Shown piece after piece: positions 20,160-27,671 of a stretch of DNA of 64,000 nt. Where the stretch lies: the NCBI RefSeq assembly GCF_036077095.1, contig NZ_CP107960.1, positions 6,076,001 to 6,140,000 on the forward strand, given 5' to 3'. The translations under genes and the position numbers were made by a program. Each line of letters opens with the position of its first letter. Position 1 is the stretch's first letter. Source of the stretch: Streptomyces sp. NBC_00376. GTDB taxonomy: Bacteria > Actinomycetota > Actinomycetes > Streptomycetales > Streptomycetaceae. The notes under the pieces are model-generated. The model had not been told where the DNA came from, did no database searches, and worked only from the letters and a program-made list of their open reading frames with translations.

Positions 20160-21325
20160 TGGATCTCCTTGGAATTCGCCGCGCCCACCGGCGCACCCAC
20201 CGTCGGCGGCACCGGCGCCACCACCGCGGGCAGCAGCCCGATCAGCACCGCCGCCGCGGGCCACAGCGGAAGCACCGGCGCGACCAGCGGGACGACCCCG
20301 GGGTGCAGCGCCGCCTCGTCGACAACGCTCGCCCAGATCATCGCCACCGCCACCGCGACTCCCGAACCCGCGACCAGCCAGGCCCGCGCACCCCACCGGT
20401 CGGGCCGGTAGCGGGTACGGACCGAGCGGGCCCCGCCGAGCCGCAGCCCGGCCATGGCGGCGACGAGCCCGGCGATCAGCACCGGCAGCCCGTACACCGC
20501 GCCCTGCGCGGCCAGCAGCCCGTACGTACCGGCGCACACCCCGAGCAGCCCGCCGAGCGTGAGGACGTTCGTGGTGCGGCGGACGGCGGGCGGGACCTGG
20601 GCGGTGCGCCCGTAGCCGCGCGCGTCCATCGACGCGGCCACCGCGACCGACCGCTCCAACGCGCCCTCCAGGACCGGCAGTCCGATCTGGAGGACCGCCT
20701 TGATGCCGCCGGTCGGACGGCCCCGCAGCCGCCGTGCGGTGCGCAGCCGCATCACGTCGGCGACCATGTTCGGCGCGAACGTCATCGCGACGACGACGGC
20801 GACCCCCGCCTCGTACAGCGCGCCGGGCAGCGATTTCAGCAGCCGGGCCGGGTTGGCGAGCGAGTTCGCCGCCCCGATACAGATCAGCAGCGTGGCCAGC
20901 TTCGCCCCGTCGTACAGCGCGAAGAGCAGCTGCTCGGTGGTGACCCGGCCGCCGATCCTGACCCCCTTCGCCCAGTCGGGCAGCGGCACTTCGGGGAGCG
21001 TGAACACCGTGTGCGTACCGGGGATCGGCGAACCGAGGAAGACGGAGAAGACGAGCCGCACACCGACCACGAACAGCCCGATCCGGATGAACGCCCCGTA
21101 CGAACGGGCCCACGGCGCGTCCGTGCGGCGTGCGGCGACCACATAGCCGGCCACCGCGATCAGCAGCCCGAGCAGCAGCGGATTGGTGGTCCGGGACGCG
21201 GCGGTGGCGAGTCCGAGCGCCCACAGCCACCACGCCCCGGCGGGCAGGGCGTTGCTCCGGGTCGCTTCGGGGGCGCGCAGCGGACGCCGGCGCGCCAGGA
21301 CGGCGGAGCCGGTCTGGGCGGTCAT
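20156..21325 (-). CDS. ECF transporter T component (CbiQ family)
   Basis: A 389-residue membrane protein. The diagnostic coupling segments are present: AMTFAPNMVADVMRLRTARRLRG and, further on, VAASMDARGYGR, matching the two short A-R-G-type motifs that contact the ATPases. About eight hydrophobic segments surround them. It forms the energy-coupling module with the fused ATPase encoded next. ATG 21325 overlaps the stop of the upstream gene by ATGA. It is longer than many CbiQ proteins (usually 220-270 residues); the extra length is in C-terminal membrane segments. Confidence 0.87.
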   Translation of the reverse strand: MTAQTGSAVLARRRPLRAPEATRSNALPAGAWWLWALGLATAASRTTNPLLLGLLIAVAGYVVAARRTDAPWARSYGAFIRIGLFVVGVRLVFSVFLGSPIPGTHTVFTLPEVPLPDWAKGVRIGGRVTTEQLLFALYDGAKLATLLICIGAANSLANPARLLKSLPGALYEAGVAVVVAMTFAPNMVADVMRLRTARRLRGRPTGGIKAVLQIGLPVLEGALERSVAVAASMDARGYGRTAQVPPAVRRTTNVLTLGGLLGVCAGTYGLLAAQGAVYGLPVLIAGLVAAMAGLRLGGARSVRTRYRPDRWGARAWLVAGSGVAVAVAMIWASVVDEAALHPGVVPLVAPVLPLWPAAAVLIGLLPAVVAPVPPTVGAPVGAANSKEIQ

Positions 21326-22008
21326 CCGCGGCGGCGGCGGGACTGCACGACCGCGGCGATGCCGAGCAGGAGTACGGCACCGACACCGACGAGCACCCCG
21401 GCGGACGGGCCGGAGGAGCCGCCGGAGCCGGAGGACGCGGCGGACCCGGCCGGTGTGGCCGAGGCGGACGCCGATCCGGCAGGCGTGCCCTGCCCGTCGC
21501 CGGAGACCTGTTCGCCGCAGCCGGAGCCCGGGTAGCCGGTGATGGCGCAGAGCATCGCGTCGCTGCTGTAGCGCAGCGGCTTCGCCACCGAGGCGAGCGC
21601 CTCCGCGGCGCTCGCGTCCGGGGCGACCCGCGCACACGCGGTACGCGGCGCGGGCGGAGTCTCACCGGCCGGGGCGTCCGCGGCCGTGCCCGGGTCGATG
21701 ACGAGCGCTATTCGCTTGGTGCCGTCCTTCGCCGGGGTGACCGCGCAGATCTTCGCGAAGTCGGGGGCGCGGCGAGGCTTCGCCGAGTCCTGGGAGTCCT
21801 CGCTGACCGAGAACCGGAAGCCCTGCACCGCCCCGTCGTCCGGCCGCACCAGGGACGGGCCCTGGGTGGCGTACGTCCAGTCGGAGCCGGAGCTCTCCCA
21901 GAACGACCAGTACCGGTAGCCGGCCGCCTGGGCCGGTCCCGCGCCGAGCACGGCCAGGACGGCGCCCAGGACCACCAGCAGCGCGGTGGTCCGTCCCGCG
22001 CGCCTCAC
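21322..22008 (-). CDS. SCO2322 family secreted, membrane-anchored protein
   Basis: A 228-residue surface protein. Layout: signal peptide (RTTALLVVLGAVLAVLGAGPAQA), a Trp/Tyr-rich domain beginning YRYWSFWESSGSDWTYATQGPSLVRPDDG, a four-Cys region (Cys in KICAVTP, TACARV, AMLCAITGYPGSGCGE), a Ser/Gly/Pro-rich stalk, one transmembrane helix (about 203-222) and a basic tail. The opening Trp-rich stretch resembles the small beta domain (DUF4430-like) that, joined to an alpha6/alpha6 domain, makes the animal B12 carriers. In this operon the alpha6-type protein is encoded immediately upstream. A role as a surface B12-binding partner of the ECF importer is inference. GTG 22008 overlaps the upstream stop (GTGA). 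Confidence 0.78.
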   Translation of the reverse strand: MRRAGRTTALLVVLGAVLAVLGAGPAQAAGYRYWSFWESSGSDWTYATQGPSLVRPDDGAVQGFRFSVSEDSQDSAKPRRAPDFAKICAVTPAKDGTKRIALVIDPGTAADAPAGETPPAPRTACARVAPDASAAEALASVAKPLRYSSDAMLCAITGYPGSGCGEQVSGDGQGTPAGSASASATPAGSAASSGSGGSSGPSAGVLVGVGAVLLLGIAAVVQSRRRRG

Positions 22009-23279
22009 GGCTGCCTGTTCTTCCGGCGACCGCTGATCAGGAAGAACGCGATCGCGGCGAGGACGAGGCCGATGCCGATGTACCACCACACGCCCCCGAT
22101 CACGTCGTCGCCGCTGTGGACCTGGTCCTTCTCCGTGGGCTCGTACCCGGTGTCGGCGGACGGGTCGGGCGTCACCACGGCGGCGGGCTCGGGGCCGGCC
22201 GCGTTCAGCCGGGCGACCAGGTCGACGCCGCCGAAGTCCCGGGCGTTGTTGCCGGTCGCGTGGGCGGCAAGGATCAGCTGGGCGTAGGCGGCGGGGCCGC
22301 TCCGGGCGGCCCAGTCCGCGGAGTTCTTCTTCAGCCAGGAGATGGCCCCGGCCGCCTTGTCCTGGTGGCCGGCCGCGGAGAGCGCGACGACCGCGTCCGC
22401 GGTGTTGCCGAAGTCGGGCTGCGGGGTGGTGTCGGTGGCACCGGGCATCGGCGCCTGGTTCAGGTGGCCGCTGCCGGCGAGGGCACCGGTGAGGTAGTGG
22501 GCGCCGTTCTGGGCGGCCTGCTCGGGCGTGAGCCCGGGACCGGGCCGGCAACTGGGCGCCTTGCCTGCGGCGTTGTTCCCGACCGCCATCGCCTTGCCCA
22601 TCGTGCCGAGCACGGCGGCCGCGGTGGCGTCCGCGTTGGCGGCGAGCCCGCCCTTCTTGTCGGCCTGGTACGCGAAGGCACCGCCGTCCTTCCCGCCGCA
22701 CGGGATCGCGAGCGCGAGCAGCGGGTCGTAGGGGGTCTTGCCGCCGGGCGTCGTGATGTCCGCGAGCCGCTGCCCCTGGCGGGCGAGGGCGCCGATCACC
22801 AGGGAGGTGGAGTTGGCGTCAGTGGGCGCGCCCGCGGTGTAGCCCCAGCCGCCGTCCTCGTTCTGCACGGACTTCAGCCAGCGCACCGAGTTGTTCACGG
22901 TCTCGCGGTGCCCGCCCACCTCGACCAGGGCCTGGGTGGCGGCCGCGGTGGCATTGGTGTCCCGCACGGTCTTCGCGTCGCACGGCTTGGCGGCATCGGG
23001 CCGGAACGCGGCGTAGGAACCGTCGGCGCACTGCTGGGAGATCAGCCAGTCCACCGACTTCGCGGCCGGGGTGACCCCTTCGAGCCGCTGGGCGAGGAAG
23101 GCCATCGACTGCCGCCACACGCCGTCGTAGGTGGGGTCCGCCGTGCCGTACAGCCCGGAAGGCAGCGCGACGGACGGCGAGGGCGACGGGGACGGCGCTG
23201 CCACCGCGACCGGCGCAGCGGCCGCGCAGAGCACGGCGGCGGTGGCGGCGAGCGTTGCTGCGCTGCGACGTACGGTCAT
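22005..23279 (-). CDS. Surface alpha6/alpha6 (prenyltransferase/squalene-oxidase-repeat) protein
   Basis: A 424-residue exported protein and first gene of the ECF operon. A signal peptide (about 1-27) precedes a helical toroid with repeated motifs: SVDWLISQQCADGSYAAF, SVRWLKSVQNEDGGWGY, AISWLKKNSADWAARSG. A C-terminal transmembrane helix (about 395-415) and a basic end anchor it to the membrane. Automatic names call such proteins prenyltransferases, but an extracellular, anchored toroid next to a vitamin transporter is better read as a binding protein. Intrinsic factor and transcobalamin have the same fold type. Four Cys residues probably form disulfides. Start: ATG 23279 with an AGGAGAGG upstream; it is controlled by the cobalamin riboswitch. 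Confidence 0.8.
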   Translation of the reverse strand: MTVRRSAATLAATAAVLCAAAAPVAVAAPSPSPSPSVALPSGLYGTADPTYDGVWRQSMAFLAQRLEGVTPAAKSVDWLISQQCADGSYAAFRPDAAKPCDAKTVRDTNATAAATQALVEVGGHRETVNNSVRWLKSVQNEDGGWGYTAGAPTDANSTSLVIGALARQGQRLADITTPGGKTPYDPLLALAIPCGGKDGGAFAYQADKKGGLAANADATAAAVLGTMGKAMAVGNNAAGKAPSCRPGPGLTPEQAAQNGAHYLTGALAGSGHLNQAPMPGATDTTPQPDFGNTADAVVALSAAGHQDKAAGAISWLKKNSADWAARSGPAAYAQLILAAHATGNNARDFGGVDLVARLNAAGPEPAAVVTPDPSADTGYEPTEKDQVHSGDDVIGGVWWYIGIGLVLAAIAFFLISGRRKNRQP

Positions 23280-23389
23280 GGCGGGCGGGGCCTCTCCTGC
23301 GGGGTGAACCGGGCACAGGCACGCTCAGGCACCAGGCTCCGGCTCCGTATACCTCGACGGTGCCGACCACCGGGGGATCCGGTGGTCCG

Positions 23390-23520
23390 AGCCGGTCACG
23401 ACCGCGGACAGGGCATTCCGACTCACCGCCTGCGAAGACGGTTCACGGCTGCGTGGTCAGTGCCGGATTCGCACCGGCTTCCCCCTGAACGGGCATGATG
23501 ACGACCCGCACACTGTACCG
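23390..23520 (-). promoter_or_regulatory. Cobalamin (B12) riboswitch
   Basis: Read leftward, the leader contains the B12 box GGTGCGAATCCGGCACTG at about 23458-23475, preceded by GGGGAAGCC, then CACGCAGCCGTGA in the place of the usual CCCGC-A-CGGTGA and GAGTCGGAATGCCCTG, matching the conserved core of the class. It lies 110-240 bases upstream of the surface-toroid gene. High adenosylcobalamin would lower expression of the whole ECF operon. The outer limits are approximate. Confidence 0.88.
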
Positions 23521-23636
23521 GGCGGGTCCGGGCGGGGGCCGGGCCGGGAGGAGCGCCCCCTGATCACACCGAGACGTACATCACTCCGTTCCGCTCCGCA
23601 CCGCAGGTCGCGCTCGCACCGCGAGGCACGCGACGG

Positions 23637-23741
23637 TCACACCGCGCCGCACCCCACCGGACCGCCACGCCTCACACCGTGCCGCACGCCACCGGACCGC
23701 CACCGCTCACACCGCGCCGCACGCCACCGGACCGCCACGCC
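23637..23741. repeat. Three tandem copies of a 35-bp repeat plus a decayed fourth
   Basis: Units begin TCACACCGCGCCGCACGCCA at 23637, 23672 and 23707 with 1-3 differences each. The next partial unit (from 23742) is the 3' end of the MBL hydrolase gene itself, including its stop codon, so the array looks like amplification of that gene's tail. The sequence between 23520 and 23637 holds no gene. Confidence 0.75.
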
Positions 23742-24782
23742 TCACACCGCGATGTACGCCACCGGATCGGCCCCCGGCACCGCCTCCGCGCGCCCGAGCT
23801 TCACCAGCCGCCGCAGATGCGCCTCCGCCTCCGAGACGGCGATGTTCCGGGAGCCGTGCGGGATCTGCTCCCAGGGCCGGTTCCACTCCATCCGCTCGGC
23901 CAGCTCCCACGGTGTCAGCGGCTCCGCCAGCAGCCCGAGCAGCCCGGTCAGCCGCTCCTCGTGATGCCCGAGGAGCTCCCGTACCCGCCCCGCCGCATCG
24001 GTGAAGGCGTATTGGTGGGCGGGCAGCACCTCGGCGGCCCCGAGCCGGCCGATCCGCTCCAGCGAGTCGAGGTAGTCGCCGAGGGGGTCGGTGGCCGTGG
24101 CATCGTCCGGGTCCTCGTACAGCCCGATGTGCGGACTGATCCCCGGCAGCAGGTGATCCCCCGAGAAGAGCCGCCCCCGGCCCGGCAGATTGCCCGGGTG
24201 CTCCTCCTCCAGGTGCAGGCACACATGCCCCGGCGTGTGCCCCGGCGTCCAGATCGCCCGCAGCCTGCGCCCCGCCAGATCGAGCAGCTCACCGGGGACG
24301 ATCTCGCGGTCCGGGAGCGCGGCCCGCAACCCCGGCAGCGTCCGCATCCGGCCCCCGTCGGCCGCGGCGGCCCGCAACGGCGCGAGATGCTCCTCGGGCG
24401 CTCCGACCGCGGTGAGCTTGGCCGCGAGATAAGTCAGCCACCTGCCGGGTTCGGACTCCCGGGTACGGCGCACGATCGCGGTGTCCGCCGCATGCATGGC
24501 GATCCAGGCCCCGGAGGCCTCGCGCACCTGCCCGGAGAGCCCGTGGTGGTCGGGGTGGTGGTGGGTGATGACCACCCCGTGGATGTCGGCCATCTCTGTG
24601 CCGACGGCGGCGAGCCCGGCACAGAGCGTGTCCCAGGCCTCGGGATCGTCCCATCCGGTGTCGATCAGGACCGGTCCCCGATCGGTGTCCAGGACGTGCA
24701 CGAGGGTGTGGCCCAGCGGATTGTCCGGGATGGGCACCTTGATGCTGTGCACGCCCCCGCCGTGGTCGGTCACCTGCGTCAT
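23742..24782 (-). CDS. MBL-fold metallo-hydrolase
   Basis: A 346-residue metallo-beta-lactamase-fold enzyme. The metal site is complete: THHHPDHHG (HxHxDH; about residues 77-84), the later His in WTPGHTPGHVCLH, Asp in LFSGDHLL and a final His in VLPAHQYAF. The C-terminal 100 residues are helical and include a winged-helix-like part (LTPWELAERMEWNRPWE). Glyoxalase-II/lactonase/thioesterase-type hydrolysis is expected; in a catabolic setting a CoA thioester is plausible but unproven. The start at ATG 24782 is chosen over ATG 24794 from spacing. It is divergent from the aldehyde dehydrogenase gene across a promoter region with two KstR-like boxes. Confidence 0.82.
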   Translation of the reverse strand: MTQVTDHGGGVHSIKVPIPDNPLGHTLVHVLDTDRGPVLIDTGWDDPEAWDTLCAGLAAVGTEMADIHGVVITHHHPDHHGLSGQVREASGAWIAMHAADTAIVRRTRESEPGRWLTYLAAKLTAVGAPEEHLAPLRAAAADGGRMRTLPGLRAALPDREIVPGELLDLAGRRLRAIWTPGHTPGHVCLHLEEEHPGNLPGRGRLFSGDHLLPGISPHIGLYEDPDDATATDPLGDYLDSLERIGRLGAAEVLPAHQYAFTDAAGRVRELLGHHEERLTGLLGLLAEPLTPWELAERMEWNRPWEQIPHGSRNIAVSEAEAHLRRLVKLGRAEAVPGADPVAYIAV

Positions 24783-24860
24783 GGAGGTCCCCATCTCTCT
24801 CGGCGACGTGCTGCTGCGATCCGTCGCGCCCGCGTGTGGGTGCGTCGGGCCCACTGTAAC

Positions 24861-24874
24861 GAGAACTTGTTCCA
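24861..24874. promoter_or_regulatory. KstR-like operator, MBL side
   Basis: GAGAACTTGTTCCA matches 7 of the 8 fixed positions of TNNAACNNGTTNNA (the first T is G). It lies 79 bases before the leftward MBL start, in the shared MBL/aldehyde dehydrogenase promoter region. Confidence 0.6.
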
Positions 24875-24934
24875 GTAGTAGCCCCGGTCGACCATCTCGT
24901 TCGGGGTGCTGTCACGGACGTGGACACCTGGAAC

Positions 24935-24952
24935 TGGAACTGGTATCAGTTC
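24935..24952. promoter_or_regulatory. KstR-like operator, ALDH side
   Basis: TGGAACTGGTATCA (24935-24948) has one mismatch to TNNAACNNGTTNNA. It overlaps a 6-bp inverted repeat GAACTG-GTAT-CAGTTC (24937-24952). It sits about 110 bases upstream of the aldehyde dehydrogenase start and directly abuts the second palindrome at 24951. Confidence 0.55.
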
Positions 24953-24967
24953 TGACACAGAGTCAGA
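24951..24967. promoter_or_regulatory. Palindromic operator TCTGAC-ACAGA-GTCAGA
   Basis: An exact 6+6 palindrome with a 5-base spacer, overlapping the end of the KstR-like site. The same 12 fixed bases occur at 53130-53146 and 63387-63403, each in front of a gene that fits lipid or steroid oxidation. Probably the site of a TetR-type regulator; the regulator itself is not identified. Confidence 0.6.
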
Positions 24968-25062
24968 TCCTGGGTCGGGCACCCGGTCGGATACCGAGTC
25001 GGATGCCGATCCGGACCGGACGCCGATTCGGGCAACGCACCGCGCCGCGGGAGGCAGCAGTC

Positions 25063-26523
25063 ATGACCGAGCTTGTCGAACACGGAAAACTGTTCATCGG
25101 CGGGGAGCTGGTCGATCCGCTGGGCCGGGACACCATCGAGGTCGTCTCGCCCCACACCGAGCAGGTCATCGGCCGGGTGCCGCATGCGTGTGAGGCGGAC
25201 GTGGACGCGGCCGTCGCCGCCGGGCGGCGGGCGTTCGACGAGGGGCCCTGGCCCCGGATGAGCCTGGACGAGCGGATCGCGGTGGTGACCAGGATCAAGG
25301 ACGCGTTCGCCGTCCGCTACGAGGAGATCGCCCGGGTCATCAGCTCGGAGAACGGCACGCCGTACACGTCGAGCGTCATGGTGCAGGCCCTCGCCGCGAT
25401 GATGGTGTGGGACTCGGCGATCACCGTCGCCCGCGAATTCGCGTACGAGGAGCGGCGGACCGGGGCGCTCGGGCCGCTGCTGGTGCGCCGGGAGCCGGTC
25501 GGGGTGGTCGCGGCCGTGGTGCCGTGGAACGTTCCGCAGTTCACCGCCGCCGCCAAGCTCGCGCCCGCGCTGCTGGCCGGCTGCTCCGCCGTGCTCAAGG
25601 TCTCGCCCGAATCGCCGCTGGACGCCTACATCCTGGCCGAGATCGCCGCCGATGCCGGACTGCCGGAGGGCGTGCTCTCCATCCTCCCGGCCGACCGCGA
25701 GGTCAGCGAGTACCTGGTCGGGCACCCCGGCATCGACAAGGTGTCGTTCACCGGGTCGGTGGCCGCCGGGCGCCGGGTGATGGAGGTCGCCTCCCGCAAT
25801 CTCACCCGGGTCACCCTGGAGCTGGGCGGCAAGTCCGCCGCCGTGATCCTCCCCGACGCCGATCTGGACGCCGCCGTCGCGGGCATCGTCCCCTTCGCCT
25901 GGATGATCAACGGCCAGGCGTGCGTGGCCCAGACCCGCATTCTCGTACCGCGCTCCTGCTACGACGAGACGGCGGAGGCGTTCGCCGCCGCGGCGGGTGC
26001 GCTGAAGGTCGGCGACCCGCTCGACCCGGCCACCGAACTCGGCCCGCTGGTCGCGCGGCGCCAGCAGCAGCGCTCGCTGGACTACATCAGGATCGGGCAG
26101 GACGAAGGCGCCAAGATCCTTACCGGTGGCGGCCGTCCGGCGTCCCAGGAACGGGGCTGGTACGTCGAACCGACCCTCTTCGGAGACGTGGAAAACTCCA
26201 TGCGCATCGCCCGCGAGGAGATCTTCGGCCCCGTCATCTGCCTGCTGCCGTACGGCGACGAGGACGAGGCCGTACGGATCGCCAACGACTCCGACTACGG
26301 CCTCAGCGGCAGCGTCTGGACCGCCGACACCGAACGCGGCATCGACATCGCCCGCCGGGTCAGGACGGGCACGTACAGCGTGAACACCTTCAGCCTCGAC
26401 ATGCTCGGCCCGTTCGGCGGGTACAAGAACTCAGGCCTGGGGCGGGAGTTCGGGCCCGAGGGCTACGGCGAGTACTTCGAGCACAAGATGATCCACCTGC
26501 CGGCCGGATACGAGGGGGCATGA
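25063..26523 (+). CDS. Aldehyde dehydrogenase (NAD(P)-dependent)
   Basis: A 486-residue cytosolic ALDH, normal family length. Visible motifs: VPWNVPQFTAAAKLAPALLAGC (cofactor and Asn), SFTGSVAAGRRVME (Rossmann turn), TLELGGKSA with the general base Glu, and NGQACVAQTRILVPRS with catalytic Cys in GQAC; EEIFGPVICLL follows. It would oxidise an aldehyde to an acid. Next to a P450-type ferredoxin and under KstR-like boxes, a fitting substrate is a steroid side-chain aldehyde made by the CYP125-type P450, which is inference. Start: ATG 25063 with GGGAGG 9 bases upstream. The stop overlaps the ferredoxin start. Confidence 0.87.
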   Translation: MTELVEHGKLFIGGELVDPLGRDTIEVVSPHTEQVIGRVPHACEADVDAAVAAGRRAFDEGPWPRMSLDERIAVVTRIKDAFAVRYEEIARVISSENGTPYTSSVMVQALAAMMVWDSAITVAREFAYEERRTGALGPLLVRREPVGVVAAVVPWNVPQFTAAAKLAPALLAGCSAVLKVSPESPLDAYILAEIAADAGLPEGVLSILPADREVSEYLVGHPGIDKVSFTGSVAAGRRVMEVASRNLTRVTLELGGKSAAVILPDADLDAAVAGIVPFAWMINGQACVAQTRILVPRSCYDETAEAFAAAAGALKVGDPLDPATELGPLVARRQQQRSLDYIRIGQDEGAKILTGGGRPASQERGWYVEPTLFGDVENSMRIAREEIFGPVICLLPYGDEDEAVRIANDSDYGLSGSVWTADTERGIDIARRVRTGTYSVNTFSLDMLGPFGGYKNSGLGREFGPEGYGEYFEHKMIHLPAGYEGA

Positions 26524-26756
26524 TGGGGGACCGCTGGGCCGTCGAGGTCGACCGGAGCATCTGCATCGGCTCCGGGATGTGCCTGAACCACGCGCCGGGC
26601 CGGTTCGCGCTGGACTCCGCCCGGCAGTCGCGCCCGTCGGACCCGGAGACCGGCGCCGACGAGAAGGTCCTCACGGCCGCCGAGGGATGCCCGGTCGAGG
26701 CGATCACGATCACGTTGATCGGGACGGGGGAGGTCGTCTTTCCGCCGGAGGACTGA
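26523..26756 (+). CDS. 3Fe-4S ferredoxin, P450 partner type
   Basis: A 77-residue ferredoxin. The cluster ligands are the two Cys in ICIGSGMCLNHAPGRF (Cys-x5-Cys, with Gly-Ser where a fourth ligand would be) and a distal Cys-Pro in EGCPVEAI. This is the one-[3Fe-4S]-cluster pattern of actinobacterial ferredoxins that feed P450s. The only obvious P450 in the window is the CYP125-type enzyme 14 kb away. ATGs at 26520 and 26523 are both in frame; the second has better spacing from GAGG. It overlaps the ALDH gene end, so the two are one operon. Confidence 0.85.
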   Translation: MGDRWAVEVDRSICIGSGMCLNHAPGRFALDSARQSRPSDPETGADEKVLTAAEGCPVEAITITLIGTGEVVFPPED

Positions 26757-26799
26757 GGGCTGACGAGTGAGAACTGAGGACCGAGGGCTGTCCGGCGGG

Positions 26800-27123
26800 T
26801 CACTTGTCGAAGACGAACGAGATGTGGTCGTCATCCAGGTACTTGATATCGACCTCGCAGCCTTTCTGTACCTGCGACGAGCGGCGGGCAAGGATGGTTT
26901 CCCGGCCTTCCACGTATTTGGTCTCGCCGTCCTCGTGCCATGAGAGCCGGTATTCGATGGTGATGGACCCGCCGTCATATTCGGCGACGCGGCGAACGTC
27001 CTCCACCAGGGCCCGAATGTCCCGGCCATGTGCATCGATCATTCGGTCGCGGAGGGAAAGGTGGATGATATAGGAGACGGTGCCCACGGCGATGGCGGCG
27101 GAAAAGATGTAAACGAACAGCAT
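26800..27123 (-). CDS. Small membrane protein, DUF3592-like, unknown function
   Basis: A 107-residue protein: one N-terminal transmembrane helix (MLFVYIFSAAIAVGTVSYIIHL), a charged helical linker (about 25-48) and a beta-rich domain (GGSITIEYRLSWHEDGETKYVEG, then GCEVDIKYLDDDHISFVFDK) that resembles DUF3592-type modules. Codon use is less GC-rich than in all neighbours (GAT, TTT, TAT, CTT occur), hinting at acquisition or relaxed selection. Start at ATG 27123 is preceded by a G-rich stretch; the frame is open upstream but Arg-rich and not credible. Confidence 0.65.
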   Translation of the reverse strand: MLFVYIFSAAIAVGTVSYIIHLSLRDRMIDAHGRDIRALVEDVRRVAEYDGGSITIEYRLSWHEDGETKYVEGRETILARRSSQVQKGCEVDIKYLDDDHISFVFDK

Positions 27124-27671
27124 GGCGGCCCCCCCGGGTGAGTATTTCTGCGGTCCCGATTCGGTGGCCGCGGTCCGACCCCGTCGTCGGTGTGCGGGCG
27201 ATGCGGCGCGCGCACACCGGTGGCGGGGTCGTGTCATGTTGCCGAGATGACTTTATCGTTGAAGTGGCGCGGGACCGCAGTCCATCGGGTGACCCCGGTA
27301 TTGACCGGTGCCGGCAATGCGTAAGTGTTCCCGGTCGAAATGCCTGAGTGCGCGGTACGGGAAGGCATGTGGCTGCGACTTCCCGGTTCCGTCAAACGAT
27401 CGGTCAAGCAACAGGTACGAAACGTTCAACCTCTGACCAAGGATCCCTCGGACGCGGGGCCGAAACACTCCGCAGGGCGCCACGCAGGTGCGCCCCTCAT
27501 CTGCGGACATGTCTGACCGTGTTCGTGTCGTCACGTTGAGATGCGCCAACTCGGCACCGTTGTCGGGTTGTTGCCGGGCGTACCGTCTCAACAGATTGTT
27601 GATCAAGATCCCGATCCCCCGGGGTGCCGGAGGGGTACGGGTCAATTCGCCATGTCCTCAAAGGAGATGAC
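27124..27671. other. 548-base intergenic region upstream of the urease operon
   Basis: No credible gene: frames here lack Streptomyces codon bias and GC falls below that of the surroundings. It must contain the promoter for the urea transporter/urease genes and the promoter of the small leftward gene ending at 26800. A possible GlnR half-site pair is listed separately. Confidence 0.6.
27408..27423 (+). promoter_or_regulatory. Possible GlnR box of the urease operon
   Basis: GCAAC-AGGTAC-GAAAC resembles the actinobacterial GlnR site GTNAC-N6-GAAAC with one deviation in the first half. Urease genes are GlnR targets in Streptomyces, which is why I looked. The match is weak on its own. Confidence 0.3.

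Noticed and set aside
23637..23741. CRISPR-like array
   Set aside because: The 35-bp units are directly adjacent without unique spacers and no cas genes are present; it is a tandem repeat of a gene tail.
27253..27645. 130-residue leftward open frame upstream of the urea transporter
   Set aside because: Codon use and GC pattern do not fit a Streptomyces gene, and no SD or recognisable domain is present.
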